Positions 8,736 through 17,659 of a stretch of 64,000 nt of DNA are shown here, piece after piece. Position 1 is the first letter of the stretch, and each line of letters starts with the position of its first letter. Below the pieces are notes generated by a model. That model was not told the origin of the DNA, made no database searches, and saw only the letters and a list, made by a program, of their open reading frames with translations. Origin of the DNA: Gordonia sediminis (GTDB lineage Bacteria > Actinomycetota > Actinomycetes > Mycobacteriales > Mycobacteriaceae); contig RZUM01000005.1 of NCBI GenBank assembly GCA_004193205.1, positions 426,291 to 490,290 on the forward strand. Reading direction: 5' to 3'. Both the position numbers and the translations under genes were made by a program.

Positions 8736-9523
8736 AACCCACCCTGCGCGAGGCCTTGTCGAACACCGACCGGCCGCTGTTCGGCGGCTGGATCTGTCTC
8801 GGCTCGCCGGTGTCGGCGGAGATCATGGCCGGTTCTGGGCTCGACTGGGTGCTCATCGACATGGAGCATGCCCCCAACGGCCTGGAATCGGTGCTCGCGC
8901 AACTTTATGCGGTGTCCGGCTACGACACCGTACCGGTGGTGCGGGTTGCCGCGGGCGACACCGTGATCGTCAAACAGGTGCTCGATCTCGGGGCGCAGAC
9001 CATCCTGGTGCCGATGATCTCGACCGCCGACGAGGCCCGCGAGGTCGCGGCGGCGGCGCAGTATCCGCCGATCGGTCGTCGCGGCGTCGGTAGCGCGCTG
9101 GCCCGCTCGGCCCGGTGGAATCGTGTCGACGGCTACCTTCAGAATGCGGCCGAGCACGTTTCGGTGTTCGTGCAGATCGAGACGATCGAGGGCGTCGAGA
9201 ACGCCCAAGCCATCGCCGAGACCCCGGGTATCGACGGGGTGTTCGTCGGGCCCAGCGATCTGGCGGCGTCGATGGGACTGCTCGGGCAGCAGACCCATCC
9301 CGACGTCGTGGCCGCCGTCGAGAAGGCGTTCGCCGGGATCCGTTCGGCGGGAAAGCCGGTCGGTGTCAATGCGTTCGTCCCCGAACAGGCCGACAGCTAC
9401 GCCGCGGCCGGGGCCACTTTCCTACTCGTCGGCGCCGACGTCGCGCTACTCGCGCGTGGCTCCGAGGCGCTCACCGCACGATTTGTCACCGACCGGCCTG
9501 ACGCCGGTCGTAGCAGTTACTGA
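8720..9523 (+). CDS. hpaI: 4-hydroxy-2-oxoheptane-1,7-dioate aldolase
   Basis: A 267-aa class II pyruvate aldolase of the HpcH/HpaI family. Typical motifs are FGGWICLGSPVSAEIMAGSG, DWVLIDMEHAPNG, ILVPMISTADEAREV, and FVQIETIEGVENAQAIA followed by GVFVGPSDLAASMG. The Glu of IET and the Asp of PSD are metal ligands in this family. It cleaves the hydrated product of HpaH to pyruvate and succinate semialdehyde. The ATG at 8720 lies within the hpaH coding region, so the two are translationally coupled. Confidence 0.92.
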   Translation: MSIRLKPTLREALSNTDRPLFGGWICLGSPVSAEIMAGSGLDWVLIDMEHAPNGLESVLAQLYAVSGYDTVPVVRVAAGDTVIVKQVLDLGAQTILVPMISTADEAREVAAAAQYPPIGRRGVGSALARSARWNRVDGYLQNAAEHVSVFVQIETIEGVENAQAIAETPGIDGVFVGPSDLAASMGLLGQQTHPDVVAAVEKAFAGIRSAGKPVGVNAFVPEQADSYAAAGATFLLVGADVALLARGSEALTARFVTDRPDAGRSSY

Positions 9524-9574
9524 CACCCAGAACATCCGGCAACGTGGCCGGACCTATATCGAAGGAATCCCATC

Positions 9575-10981
9575 ATGAGTGTCACCTACGACTCCCTCCT
9601 CGCCGAGATCACCGACCCCGATGGTCGGGAGATCGCCGATCCGGCCACCGATGAGGTCGTCGGCAAGGTCCGGTTCCAGTCCGTCGACGAGCTCGACGAG
9701 GCCATCGCCCGTGCCCGGGCGGCGCAGCCGGCATGGGCGGCGCGGACCGATGCCGAACGTGTCGAGCTGCTGATGAAGGCCGCCGACGCGATCGACGCCG
9801 CCGCGGAGCCGCTGGCCGAGCTGCTGTCACGCGAACAAGGTAAACCGCTCAACGGCCCCAATGCCCGCTTCGAACTGGGTGGCTGCTCGGCCTGGCTACG
9901 CGCCACCGCCGCCACCGAGCTGCCCGGACAGACGGTCGTCGACGACGACGAGACCCATGCCGAACTGCACTACCGCCCGGTCGGTGTCGTGGGTGCGATC
10001 GGACCGTGGAACTGGCCGATGATGATCACCATCTGGCAGGTCGCCCCGGCACTGCGCATGGGCAACACCGCCGTGGTCAAGCCGTCTGAGTTCACCCCGC
10101 TCAGTGTGCTCGCGCTCATCACCGTGATGAACAGCGTGCTGCCCGCCGACCTGCTGATCCCGGTCGTCGGCGACCGTGAGGTCGGCGCCCGGCTCTCCAG
10201 CCACCCCGACATCGACAAGGTGATGTTCACCGGCTCGACCAAGACCGGACAGGCGATCATCAAGAGCTCCGCGGACACCGTCAAGCGACTCACCCTCGAG
10301 CTCGGCGGCAACGACGCCGGCATCGTGCTGCCCGACGTCGACCCGAAAGCCATTGCGCAGGATCTGTTCTGGGGTGCATTCATCAACACCGGACAAACAT
10401 GTGCGGCGATGAAGCGACTCTACGTGCACACCGACGTCTACGACCAGGTGTGCGACGCCCTGCTCGAGGTCGCCGGTAACATGCCGATGGGTCGCGGGCT
10501 GGACGAGGCGAACGTCCTCGGACCGCTGCAGAACCGCCAGCAGTTCGACATCGTTGCGCGGTTGGTGGAGGCGGCCAAGGAGTCGGGCGCCAAGATCCTC
10601 ACCGGTGGTGACCCCGACACCAGTGCTGCCGGCAACTTCTACCCGACCACCCTGGTTGCCGACATCGACAACGACAATCCGCTCGTCGCCGAAGAGCAGT
10701 TCGGCCCCGCGCTGCCGATCATCCGGTACACCGACCTCGACGACGTCGTGACAATGGCAAATGGTCTCGATGTGGGCCTGGGCGCCTCGGTGTGGAGCAG
10801 TGACCGCGACAAGGCTCGCCAGGTCGCCGCGCGGCTGGAGGCCGGCACCGTGTGGATCAACTCGCACGGGGGCGTGCACCCGATGATCCCGTTCGGCGGC
10901 GTGAAGAAGTCCGGTTACGGACTCGAGTTCGGTGTCGAAGGCCTCAAGGGAGTCTCGGTGCCACAGGTGATCAACGGCTGA
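9575..10981 (+). CDS. Aldehyde dehydrogenase, probable succinate-semialdehyde dehydrogenase of the hpa pathway
   Basis: A 468-aa NAD(P)-dependent aldehyde dehydrogenase. It has GAIGPWNWPMMITIWQVAPA, MFTGSTKTGQAI, the general-base region LELGGNDAGIVLPD, the nucleophile in NTGQTCAAMKRLYV, and IPFGGVKKSGYG near the end. It directly follows hpaI, whose product is succinate semialdehyde, so oxidation to succinate is the likely job. That makes it a second candidate beside the leftward ALDH at the window start. An aryl-aldehyde substrate is possible. A strong GC hairpin closes the transcript 35 bp downstream. Confidence 0.87.
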   Translation: MSVTYDSLLAEITDPDGREIADPATDEVVGKVRFQSVDELDEAIARARAAQPAWAARTDAERVELLMKAADAIDAAAEPLAELLSREQGKPLNGPNARFELGGCSAWLRATAATELPGQTVVDDDETHAELHYRPVGVVGAIGPWNWPMMITIWQVAPALRMGNTAVVKPSEFTPLSVLALITVMNSVLPADLLIPVVGDREVGARLSSHPDIDKVMFTGSTKTGQAIIKSSADTVKRLTLELGGNDAGIVLPDVDPKAIAQDLFWGAFINTGQTCAAMKRLYVHTDVYDQVCDALLEVAGNMPMGRGLDEANVLGPLQNRQQFDIVARLVEAAKESGAKILTGGDPDTSAAGNFYPTTLVADIDNDNPLVAEEQFGPALPIIRYTDLDDVVTMANGLDVGLGASVWSSDRDKARQVAARLEAGTVWINSHGGVHPMIPFGGVKKSGYGLEFGVEGLKGVSVPQVING

Positions 10982-11015
10982 TCTTCGGCGAGTCAATCGC
11001 TTTCGGAAACGTGGT

Positions 11016-11049
11016 CGGCGGCGCGGATGGTGGGGGAGCCGCGCCGCCG
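11016..11049 (+). terminator. GC-rich hairpin, likely terminator of the hpa transcript
   Basis: Perfect 11-bp arms CGGCGGCGCGG and CCGCGCCGCCG flank a 12-nt loop. The hairpin sits 35 bp after the last gene of the cluster and has no long T run, as is usual for actinobacterial I-shaped terminators. Confidence 0.6.
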
Positions 11050-11082
11050 ATTCTCCCTTGACTGAATTCTAGGAACCATCCA

Positions 11083-12258
11083 ATGTGTGACTGTCACCCC
11101 ACGACACCGGGTACCAATCGACGCAACATCCTCAAGGCGTCGGCGATTGCCGCGCTCGCGGCCCCGGTCTTGGCCGCGTGCGGATCGTCGAACGATTCCG
11201 CCGGCGCCTCCCCGACCCCGACCGAACTCACTGCCGCTGCTCCACCCCCCACCCGGGGTTTGCGTCTGACCCTGCTGGGCACCGGGGGCGGACCGCCCCC
11301 GGACTATGTGCGAGCGGGCATCTCGTCGGCGCTGAGCGTCGACGGCAAGAACTACGTCATCGACGCCGGACGCAGCGCCGTGACCCAGTACTTGCGGGCC
11401 GGGCTCGAATTCAAGTCCCTCACCGGGATGTTCGTCACGCATCTGCACGCCGATCACATCGCCGACTACTACAACTTCTTCCTGTTGGGCGGCAACGTGA
11501 CCAACGATTCGGGTGACACCCTCGCCGGACCGGTCGGTGTATACGGCCCCGGGCCGGCCGGTGGACTGCCCGCGCCCAAGGTGGCCGGCTCACCGACGGT
11601 CGCGTCCGCCGATCCGACGCCCGGCATGGCTCGCATGACCCAGGACCTGACGGCCGCGTATGCCTACAGCCACAACATCTTCATCCGGGAGACTGGCGTC
11701 CGCGACGTCAACACCCTCATCGACATGAACGAGATCGTGCTGCCGAACGTCGGTGCGTCGGCAACCGGGACGACCGCTCCTCCCATGCGGCCGTTCACGG
11801 TGATGGAGGACGACCGGGTTCGGGTGAGCGCGGTACTCGTCCCGCACGGCCCCGTCTTTCCCTCGTTCGCTTATCGTTTCGACACCGACCATGGTTCGGT
11901 GGTGTTCTCCGGCGACACCGGTCCGTCGGAGAATGTGTCCACACTCGCGCGCGGTGCCGATGTCCTCGTACACGAGGTGATCAACCTGCCGTTCTACGAG
12001 AGCCAAGGGGTACCTGCGCCGCTCCTCGAGCATTTCGCGGTCGCCCACACCCCCGACGACAAGGTGGGTGGCATCGCACAACAGGCGGGCGTGCGGTCGC
12101 TGGTGCTGAGCCATCTCGTGCCGTCGAACCCCAAATGGATGTCCGACGAGCAGTACAAGAAGAACGCCCAGCAGGGATTCGACGGTACCGTCGTCGTCGG
12201 GCGCGACCTGATGAAGTTGGACGTCACGTCGGGTGCCGCGGTGAGCCAGACGAGCTGA
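11083..12258 (+). CDS. Lipoprotein metallo-beta-lactamase-fold hydrolase with Tat-like signal
   Basis: A 391-aa exported protein. The N-terminus contains NRRNILKASAIAALAAPVLA followed by Ala-Cys-Gly: a twin-arginine-like motif, a hydrophobic stretch and a lipobox with Cys near residue 33. The mature part is a metallo-beta-lactamase fold with the zinc motif HLHADH (in FVTHLHADHIADYYNF), a later FSGDTGPSENV segment and a final His in LVLSHLVPS. The arrangement resembles RNase Z/arylsulfatase-like MBL proteins that hydrolyse esters. The substrate is unknown. It lies just after the hpa terminator, and no evidence ties it to that pathway. Confidence 0.85.
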   Translation: MCDCHPTTPGTNRRNILKASAIAALAAPVLAACGSSNDSAGASPTPTELTAAAPPPTRGLRLTLLGTGGGPPPDYVRAGISSALSVDGKNYVIDAGRSAVTQYLRAGLEFKSLTGMFVTHLHADHIADYYNFFLLGGNVTNDSGDTLAGPVGVYGPGPAGGLPAPKVAGSPTVASADPTPGMARMTQDLTAAYAYSHNIFIRETGVRDVNTLIDMNEIVLPNVGASATGTTAPPMRPFTVMEDDRVRVSAVLVPHGPVFPSFAYRFDTDHGSVVFSGDTGPSENVSTLARGADVLVHEVINLPFYESQGVPAPLLEHFAVAHTPDDKVGGIAQQAGVRSLVLSHLVPSNPKWMSDEQYKKNAQQGFDGTVVVGRDLMKLDVTSGAAVSQTS

Positions 12259-12282
12259 CAGGCGCTTAGCGTCTGCGGAAGA

Positions 12283-14049
12283 TTATGTGCGCCAGTGTAC
12301 TTCCGGATCGTCGGAGGTGTAGCTGCACGTGGTGCCGGTCCGGACGCAGCGATGCAGGTGACGGGCCATCGCCGGTTCGATCTCGCCGATCTGGGCGAGC
12401 GCGCCGACGATGGCCTTTCTCACGGTGACACGGGCACGTTCCGCGCTGGCCCCGGTGGTCCGCCGCCGGCCGGAAAGTCCGGTGGCCGAGCCCAGTTCGT
12501 GGCGCAGGGCGTCCCGCTCGGCCGTCAGCCGGTCGGCCTCGCGGGGCCCGCACTCCGGTAGCAGTTCTTCGATTTCGTCGAGGCGACGACGATACGCTTC
12601 GCGCGCCTCCTCGTCCAGCATCGCCAGGCCTGACTGGGTCACTGTCGCACCGGATGTGGCGCCGACAAGGTCGGACGCGGAAATCTCGGTGCCGGGGGAG
12701 GCCACCAGTCGATGTAAGTGCTCGAAACCCCGCATCGCGCGTACTGCGGTCGGCGAGTCGGCACCGCCCACCTCCCACAGATCCTTGCCCAGTGGTCGGA
12801 GCACGTAGCCCACGGCTGCAGCGGGGGTCGTGTCGACCTCGAGCAATCGCCGCACCCACCACTGCGCACCGATGCGCCGGTAGGTCCGCAGCGCCTGCTC
12901 TCGGAGCGCGAACGCCGCGTCGGCATTGCCCATACGTCGATGGGCCCGCGACAACGGGTCGTCGGTCACACCGTGGAACATGACCGCGCCCGCGTTGATC
13001 ACGGCGCGATCCTCGTACGGGGTCAGTAATTCCGTTGTGGCCCTGATTGTGTCGGCGTCATCGCACGCCAGCGCCGCCTCGAGGATGCACTGCATCGTCA
13101 GTAGCCAGTTGTGGTCGCGGGGCAGGGAGTCGAGTGCTCCCGAGACCTGGCCCACGAGTGCTCGCGCACGGTCGGTTTCCCCGGACTGCGCCGCGATGAA
13201 GGCACCCTCAGCCAGGACGACCGGCACACCCTCGGCCAGCCCGTACTCCTCGTAGGCGCCCAGCTCGGACAGGCAGGTGTCCCGATCACCGCCGATGACC
13301 GCCGTATACGCAGTCATGGCATGCAGAACCGCTTCGGCATCGGGTATGAAGGCCTCGGCCGACGCCGACACCGTCTGGTCGCGCAGCATCGTGGCGGTGT
13401 CCGTCCGCCCGCGGAGCAGGTCGAGCATCAGCCGCCGCGAAGCCGCGAAGAAGCGTGCACGAGCGGACTTCTCGCCCAGGATCTCCAGCGCCCGGATCTG
13501 GCGGTGCATCTGAGGGAGGTCCAGACGCTCGCACGCGACGGTCAGCGCCCATAGGTGTGCGGTTGTGTGTGCGTCGGTGTCGGTGGTGTGCGATGCGTGC
13601 TCATCGATCTCACGGGCGAGGTCGGTGCGGGTGGCGAGATCGTCCGGCCCCCAGTGCACGCTCAGCGCGGCGTCGAGGGCGTCCACCAGCAGGTCGGCAT
13701 CGTCGAGACCTCGTGCGATGTCGACCGCCTGATCCGCGAAGGGCAGCCCCCGCACCGCGACACCGGTGTAGGCCCAGCATCGGGCGAGTGATGCTGCGAC
13801 AGCGGCGCGGCGGCGTTGCTGGTCGTGGACGCGGATGTAGAGCTCGTACAACCGCGCGGGGAGCGCGGCGACCTCGATGTCGAACCGCTGCCCGACGGTG
13901 AGGCCGAGGAGAGCGGACGTCCACGACGGCACGTCGTCGGCATCGCGGGCGAGGGTTGCCGCGCGGTCGAACAGCCCGATCGCCTCGGCACCCCGACCGT
14001 CCTCGGTCAGTGCGGCGGCACGGGCGAGCAACTCCGGGGCGTTGGTCAC
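12283..14049 (-). CDS. Helical-repeat (TPR-like) protein of unknown function
   Basis: A 588-aa soluble, Ala/Arg-rich protein, mostly alpha-helical, with repeated patterns such as ARAAALTEDGRGAEAIGLFD and HRRMGNADAAFALREQALRTYRRIG that look like tetratricopeptide repeats. The C-terminal third has RRLDEIEELLPECGPREADR and an Arg-rich tail. The layout recalls the C-terminal part of large ATPase regulators, but I see no Walker motif and no convincing helix-turn-helix. GTG 14049 is chosen because it overlaps the TGA of the upstream gene (GTGA). It is the last gene of a three-gene operon with a cupin and an NTF2-like protein. Confidence 0.7.
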   Translation of the reverse strand: MTNAPELLARAAALTEDGRGAEAIGLFDRAATLARDADDVPSWTSALLGLTVGQRFDIEVAALPARLYELYIRVHDQQRRRAAVAASLARCWAYTGVAVRGLPFADQAVDIARGLDDADLLVDALDAALSVHWGPDDLATRTDLAREIDEHASHTTDTDAHTTAHLWALTVACERLDLPQMHRQIRALEILGEKSARARFFAASRRLMLDLLRGRTDTATMLRDQTVSASAEAFIPDAEAVLHAMTAYTAVIGGDRDTCLSELGAYEEYGLAEGVPVVLAEGAFIAAQSGETDRARALVGQVSGALDSLPRDHNWLLTMQCILEAALACDDADTIRATTELLTPYEDRAVINAGAVMFHGVTDDPLSRAHRRMGNADAAFALREQALRTYRRIGAQWWVRRLLEVDTTPAAAVGYVLRPLGKDLWEVGGADSPTAVRAMRGFEHLHRLVASPGTEISASDLVGATSGATVTQSGLAMLDEEAREAYRRRLDEIEELLPECGPREADRLTAERDALRHELGSATGLSGRRRTTGASAERARVTVRKAIVGALAQIGEIEPAMARHLHRCVRTGTTCSYTSDDPEVHWRT

Positions 14050-14465
14050 GGCCGGATCAGCGTCACCTCCTGAGCGTGTCGTCGTCGTGTCTCCTCGTCC
14101 CAATCTCCGGTGCAGTACAGGTAGAGTTCAACGATATTCCGGTCGGCGATCACCGCGCGGAACATCTCGCGGCAATACCAGTCCTGTCCGACGTCGGTCC
14201 ATCGTTCCTCGACCTGAAGAATGAACCCGGAGCCGGTGATGTCAAGCCACTCCAGGCGGACATCGCCGACGACAGGATGGCCGGTCCGGCGGATCGCGAC
14301 GGCTTCGTCGGCAGTCGAGGCCTGTAGGCGCCAGCACGGAAAGGTCAAGTCACTGAACATATCCGGTGCAAACATTCCGTCTGGCGGGGTGTTGGTTCGC
14401 AGGAAATCCAGGAACTGCGCGGCGCACCGCTCAGTGGCCGAGGACACCTCTACTGCCGCGGTCAT
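14046..14465 (-). CDS. NTF2/SnoaL-like small protein
   Basis: A 139-aa protein with the cone-shaped NTF2-like pattern: an initial helix (CAAQFLDFLRT) followed by strands such as HPVVGDVRLEWLDIT, GFILQVEERW and DRNIVELYLYCTGDWDEE. The final motif resembles the 'I.e...y.tgdWd' ending of SnoaL-like proteins. Function is unknown; such folds bind or isomerise small hydrophobic molecules. It overlaps both neighbours by 4 bp (ATGA upstream, GTGA downstream), which indicates strict translational coupling with the cupin and helical-repeat genes. Confidence 0.7.
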   Translation of the reverse strand: MTAAVEVSSATERCAAQFLDFLRTNTPPDGMFAPDMFSDLTFPCWRLQASTADEAVAIRRTGHPVVGDVRLEWLDITGSGFILQVEERWTDVGQDWYCREMFRAVIADRNIVELYLYCTGDWDEETRRRHAQEVTLIRP

Positions 14466-14839
14466 CGTGTCGCCATCCTCTCCATGTTGGCGCCGATCAC
14501 CTTCTGCACCTCACCGAGGTCGGATGTCGGACTGAACTCGACGACCTCGGTGCCGCCGGCGATCAGCGGCAGGTGCCCGGGCTTCGCGACATACGCATCG
14601 CCGGCGACGTAGGTCTCCTCGTGGTCGGCCCATCGGAATGTGATCTGTCCGCTGAGCACGACACCCCAGTGGGTGCACGTGCAGCGATCGTCCGGCAGCC
14701 CGGCGAAGTACTCTGCTGGGTCGATGTCGGTGGGGTAGGTCTCGAAGGCGACCGTGTAGTCGTCGAGCTCGGCGTAGCGGCCCTCGATGATCGGTTCGTC
14801 GATTGCCACGGGTGTGGTGACCTTGTTGGCGCTGGGCAT
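14462..14839 (-). CDS. Cupin-domain protein
   Basis: A 125-aa single-domain cupin. The conserved first motif region is CTHWGVVLSGQITFRW and the second is AGDAYVAKPGHLPLIAGG. It has few of the usual His ligands (one His in CTHWG and one in PGHLP), so metal binding is uncertain. ATG 14839 is preferred over 14854 because AAGGAGA (14845-14851 on this strand) sits 5 nt upstream of it. It leads the operon and reads away from the large GTGAGG palindrome at 14883-14933. A ligand-binding or sensing role is possible; no substrate can be named. Confidence 0.75.
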   Translation of the reverse strand: MPSANKVTTPVAIDEPIIEGRYAELDDYTVAFETYPTDIDPAEYFAGLPDDRCTCTHWGVVLSGQITFRWADHEETYVAGDAYVAKPGHLPLIAGGTEVVEFSPTSDLGEVQKVIGANMERMATR

Positions 14840-14882
14840 GATCGTCTCCTTCATGAGTGTGAATGCCTGACATGAGAGAAGG

Positions 14883-14933
14883 CGTGAGGCCCCCCGTCAC
14901 GGGTGTGAGGTCCCGCCTCACACCCGCCTCACG
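14883..14933. promoter_or_regulatory. Nested GTGAGG palindrome upstream of the cupin operon
   Basis: A perfect 11-bp-arm inverted repeat (CGGGTGTGAGG / CCTCACACCCG, 5-bp centre) spans 14900-14926. It is flanked by an outer inverted pair, CGTGAGGC at 14883-14890 and GCCTCACG at 14926-14933. This gives four GTGAGG-type half-sites in 51 bp, lying 44 bp before the cupin start and 52 bp before the divergent DUF2630 gene. It looks like an operator for a dimeric or tetrameric regulator. No obvious cognate regulator is encoded next to it. Confidence 0.6.
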
Positions 14934-14984
14934 GTCACACGCCGGTTCCGGGGGACGAACCATAGGGAGCGATACGGTGGAGGT

Positions 14985-15233
14985 ATGGTCACCGACAAGT
15001 CGATCCACCAACACATCACCGATCTGATCGCCGAGGAGCACGACCTGCGCGACAAGCTGAGCCGCGGCGAGATCTCCCGGAAGGAGGAGAACAGCCGGCT
15101 GGGCGAGATCGAGGTTTCCCTCGACCAGTGTTGGGATCTGCTGCGTCAACGGCAGGCGCGACGAAATGCCGGCTTCGACCCCGACTACACCAGTGTGCGC
15201 CCAGCCAACGTCGTGGAGAACTACGAGGACTGA
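14985..15233 (+). CDS. DUF2630 family protein
   Basis: An 82-aa, highly charged helical protein with HQHITDLIAEEHDLRDKL, EENSRLGEIEVSLDQCWDLL and RQRQARRNAGFDPD, matching the small actinobacterial DUF2630 family as I recall it. Function is unknown. Heptad-like spacing suggests a short coiled coil. ATG 14985 follows GGAGG at 14979-14983 with only a short spacer; the reading is otherwise unambiguous. Confidence 0.8.
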   Translation: MVTDKSIHQHITDLIAEEHDLRDKLSRGEISRKEENSRLGEIEVSLDQCWDLLRQRQARRNAGFDPDYTSVRPANVVENYED

Positions 15234-15387
15234 GTGGGGCCCGAATCGACCGTTCGGCGCACCCGACCGACCGGTAACCGCATCTCTGACGAAGCAACGC
15301 CGTGGCAACGGTCACATCGCTACCCTCGAAGCGGAACAGGGCACGGCCCGACGGTGGGGCCTGCCCGGCGAGCGGAGAGGGAAGGCA

Positions 15388-17268
15388 ATGGGGCGATACA
15401 GCGACGCATTCGAACAGGCGCGGGATGACCGGGAGGGCTTCTGGCTGTCCGCCGCGGAGGCTGTCGACTGGGTGACCCCGCCGACCTGCGCCCTCGACGA
15501 CACGGTCGCGCCGATGTACCGCTGGTTCCCCGACGCCAGTCTCAACACCTCGGCCAACGCACTCGACCGCCATGTCGCGGCCGGAAACGGCGACCGCGAC
15601 GCCCTGATCTGGGACTCGGCCATGGTGGGGACCACTCGGACCTACACCTACGCGCAGCTGCTCGACGAGGTGTCCCGCTTCGCCGGTGTCCTCGCCGCCC
15701 GCGGTATCACCAAGGGTGACCGGGTGGTCATCTACATGCCGATGATCCCCGAGGCGGCTATTGCCATGCTCGCGTGCGCGCGCATCGGGGCCGTGCACTC
15801 GGTGGTGTTCGGCGGATTCGCCGCACCCGAGCTCGCCACCCGTATCGACGACGCGGAACCGGTCGCCATCGTCACCGCCTCCGGTGGCCTCGAGCCGGGA
15901 CGCACCGTCGAGTACCTGCCCATGGTCGCCAAGGCGATCGAGCTGTCGGAGACCCCGCCGTCCACCGTCATCGTCAAGGACCGTCCCGAGATCACCGGTG
16001 CGGCAGCCGATCACGAGGGCTGGCTGGACTGGGATACCGCGATCGCCGGCGCCGAGCCGGCGGACCCGACGACGGTCGCGGCCACCGACCCGCTCTACAT
16101 CCTCTACACGTCGGGCACCACCGGGAAGCCCAAGGGCGTCGTCCGTGACAATGGCGGACACGCGGTGGCCTTGACCTGGTCGATGTCCAACATCTACGGC
16201 ATCGAACCCGGCGACGTGTGGTGGACCGCGTCGGACGTCGGCTGGGTCGTCGGCCACTCCTACATCGTCTACGGGCCGTTGCTGGTCGGCGCGACGACCG
16301 TGATGTACGAGGGCAAGCCGGTCGGGACCCCGGATGCCGGGGCGTTCTGGCGGGTCATCGCCGACCACAAGGCGAACGCCCTGTTCACCGCCCCGACCGC
16401 GATTCGCGCAATCCGCAAGGCGGACCCGGATGCGGCCGAACTCGCCAAGTACGACATCTCCTCGCTCCGGACGCTGTTCGCCGCCGGTGAGCGACTCGAC
16501 CCCGACACCTTCGAATGGGCGGGCAGCATCCTCGGGGTGCCGGTGGTCGACCACTGGTGGCAGACCGAGACCGGCTGGGCGATCGCGGCGAATCTGCGTG
16601 GGCTCGAGCCGATGCCGCTCAAGGCCGGTTCCCCGACGGTGCCGGTGCCCGGCTACCAGGTCGGTGTGCTCGATGCGGAGGGCAAGCAGGTCGCGGCAGG
16701 CGAGGAGGGCAACATCGTCATCAAACTGCCCCTGCCGCCGGGCACCCTCGCCGGACTGTGGCGCGACGAGGAGCGCTACCGCAAGTCCTACCTGTCGGCC
16801 TTCGACGGCTACTACCTCACCGGCGACTCCGGCTACGTCGACTCCGACGGCTACGTCTTCGTCCTCGGACGCTCCGACGACGTGATCAACGTTGCCGGAC
16901 ACCGGCTTTCGACGGGCAGTATCGAGGCCGTGGTGGCGTCGCATCCGGCGGTGGCGGAATGCGCCGTGATCGGTATCCACGACGACCTCAAGGGTCAGCG
17001 TCCCAGCGGCTACGTGGTCCTCAAGGCCGGTGTCGAGATCGAACCCGACACCTTGAGGTCCGAGTTGGTGAAGATGGTGCGCGACGAGATCGGTGCGGTC
17101 GCGACCTTCCGCGATGTCACCGTCGTTCCGGCGTTGCCCAAGACCCGCTCCGGCAAGATCCTGCGAAAGACCATGCGGCAGATCGCCGACCACGAGGAGT
17201 ACACGGTGCCGTCGACGATCGAGGACCCGGATGTGCTGAGCGCGCTGGCGAAGCAACTCGGCGGCTGA
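15388..17268 (+). CDS. prpE: Propionyl-CoA synthetase / short-chain acyl-CoA synthetase
   Basis: A 626-aa ANL-superfamily adenylate-forming ligase of PrpE length. It shows the N-terminal SDAFEQARDDREGFW segment, the P-loop LYILYTSGTTGKPKGVVRD, the A5 motif HWWQTETGW, YYLTGDSGYVDSDGYVFVLGR with the hinge Asp, and the catalytic Lys in KTRSGKILRKTMRQIAD. It converts propionate (or acetate) to the CoA ester. ATG 15388 follows GAGAGGGAAGG; the frame is open further up but that part lacks family similarity. It is separated from the next operon by about 550 bp holding repeats and operators. Confidence 0.93.
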   Translation: MGRYSDAFEQARDDREGFWLSAAEAVDWVTPPTCALDDTVAPMYRWFPDASLNTSANALDRHVAAGNGDRDALIWDSAMVGTTRTYTYAQLLDEVSRFAGVLAARGITKGDRVVIYMPMIPEAAIAMLACARIGAVHSVVFGGFAAPELATRIDDAEPVAIVTASGGLEPGRTVEYLPMVAKAIELSETPPSTVIVKDRPEITGAAADHEGWLDWDTAIAGAEPADPTTVAATDPLYILYTSGTTGKPKGVVRDNGGHAVALTWSMSNIYGIEPGDVWWTASDVGWVVGHSYIVYGPLLVGATTVMYEGKPVGTPDAGAFWRVIADHKANALFTAPTAIRAIRKADPDAAELAKYDISSLRTLFAAGERLDPDTFEWAGSILGVPVVDHWWQTETGWAIAANLRGLEPMPLKAGSPTVPVPGYQVGVLDAEGKQVAAGEEGNIVIKLPLPPGTLAGLWRDEERYRKSYLSAFDGYYLTGDSGYVDSDGYVFVLGRSDDVINVAGHRLSTGSIEAVVASHPAVAECAVIGIHDDLKGQRPSGYVVLKAGVEIEPDTLRSELVKMVRDEIGAVATFRDVTVVPALPKTRSGKILRKTMRQIADHEEYTVPSTIEDPDVLSALAKQLGG

Positions 17269-17329
17269 CTGTCCCCGCCGGTCGACGAGGTTGAGCCGCG
17301 AGGCGAGGGCGTGTCGAGGGGACAGTGAT

Positions 17330-17606
17330 CTCGATACGGCGCCTCGCTGCGCTCGGTGCCTACTCGATCAGCGGGTGGGTGGGGTGCATCGTCGGTCAGC
17401 GGTGGGTTTTCGCTGGTCGAGTAACCGCGTGCGAGCGGAGCGAGCCCGGGGTGTATCGAGGCCACAGTGGGTGATCTCGATACGGCGCCTCGCTGCGCTC
17501 GGTGCCTACTCGATCAGCGGGTGGGGCGCCTCGCTGCGCTCGGTGCCTACTCGATCAGCGGGTGGGGCGCCTCGCTGCGCTCGGTGCCTACTCGATCACC
17601 GGTGGG
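17330..17606 (+). repeat. Cluster of dispersed CTCGATAC repeats including a 41-bp tandem array
   Basis: The non-coding stretch after prpE contains a unit running from CTCGATACGGCG via CTCGCTGCGCTCGGTG to CTACTCGATCAGCGG at 17330-17383. An inverted copy lies at about 17412-17464 and another direct copy at 17476-17520. The GGCGCCTCGCTGCGCTCG core then recurs at 17484, 17525 and 17566, a three-copy tandem with a 41-bp period. Short open frames across it are repeat artefacts. Single copies occur at 7808 and 30162. The family is dispersed like REP/BIME elements and carries no transposase. Confidence 0.8.
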
Positions 17607-17659
17607 GCGGCGGGGTGCTCCTCGATCAGTCGTTGGCTGCCGGATTCGCGCGCGACTTA

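Noticed and set aside
12283-14049. Helical-repeat protein as a LuxR/AfsR-type regulator
   Set aside because: No P-loop ATPase motif and no helix-turn-helix could be found, so only a TPR-like description is given.
15016-17256. 746-codon leftward open frame
   Set aside because: Antisense shadow of prpE with no recognisable domain.
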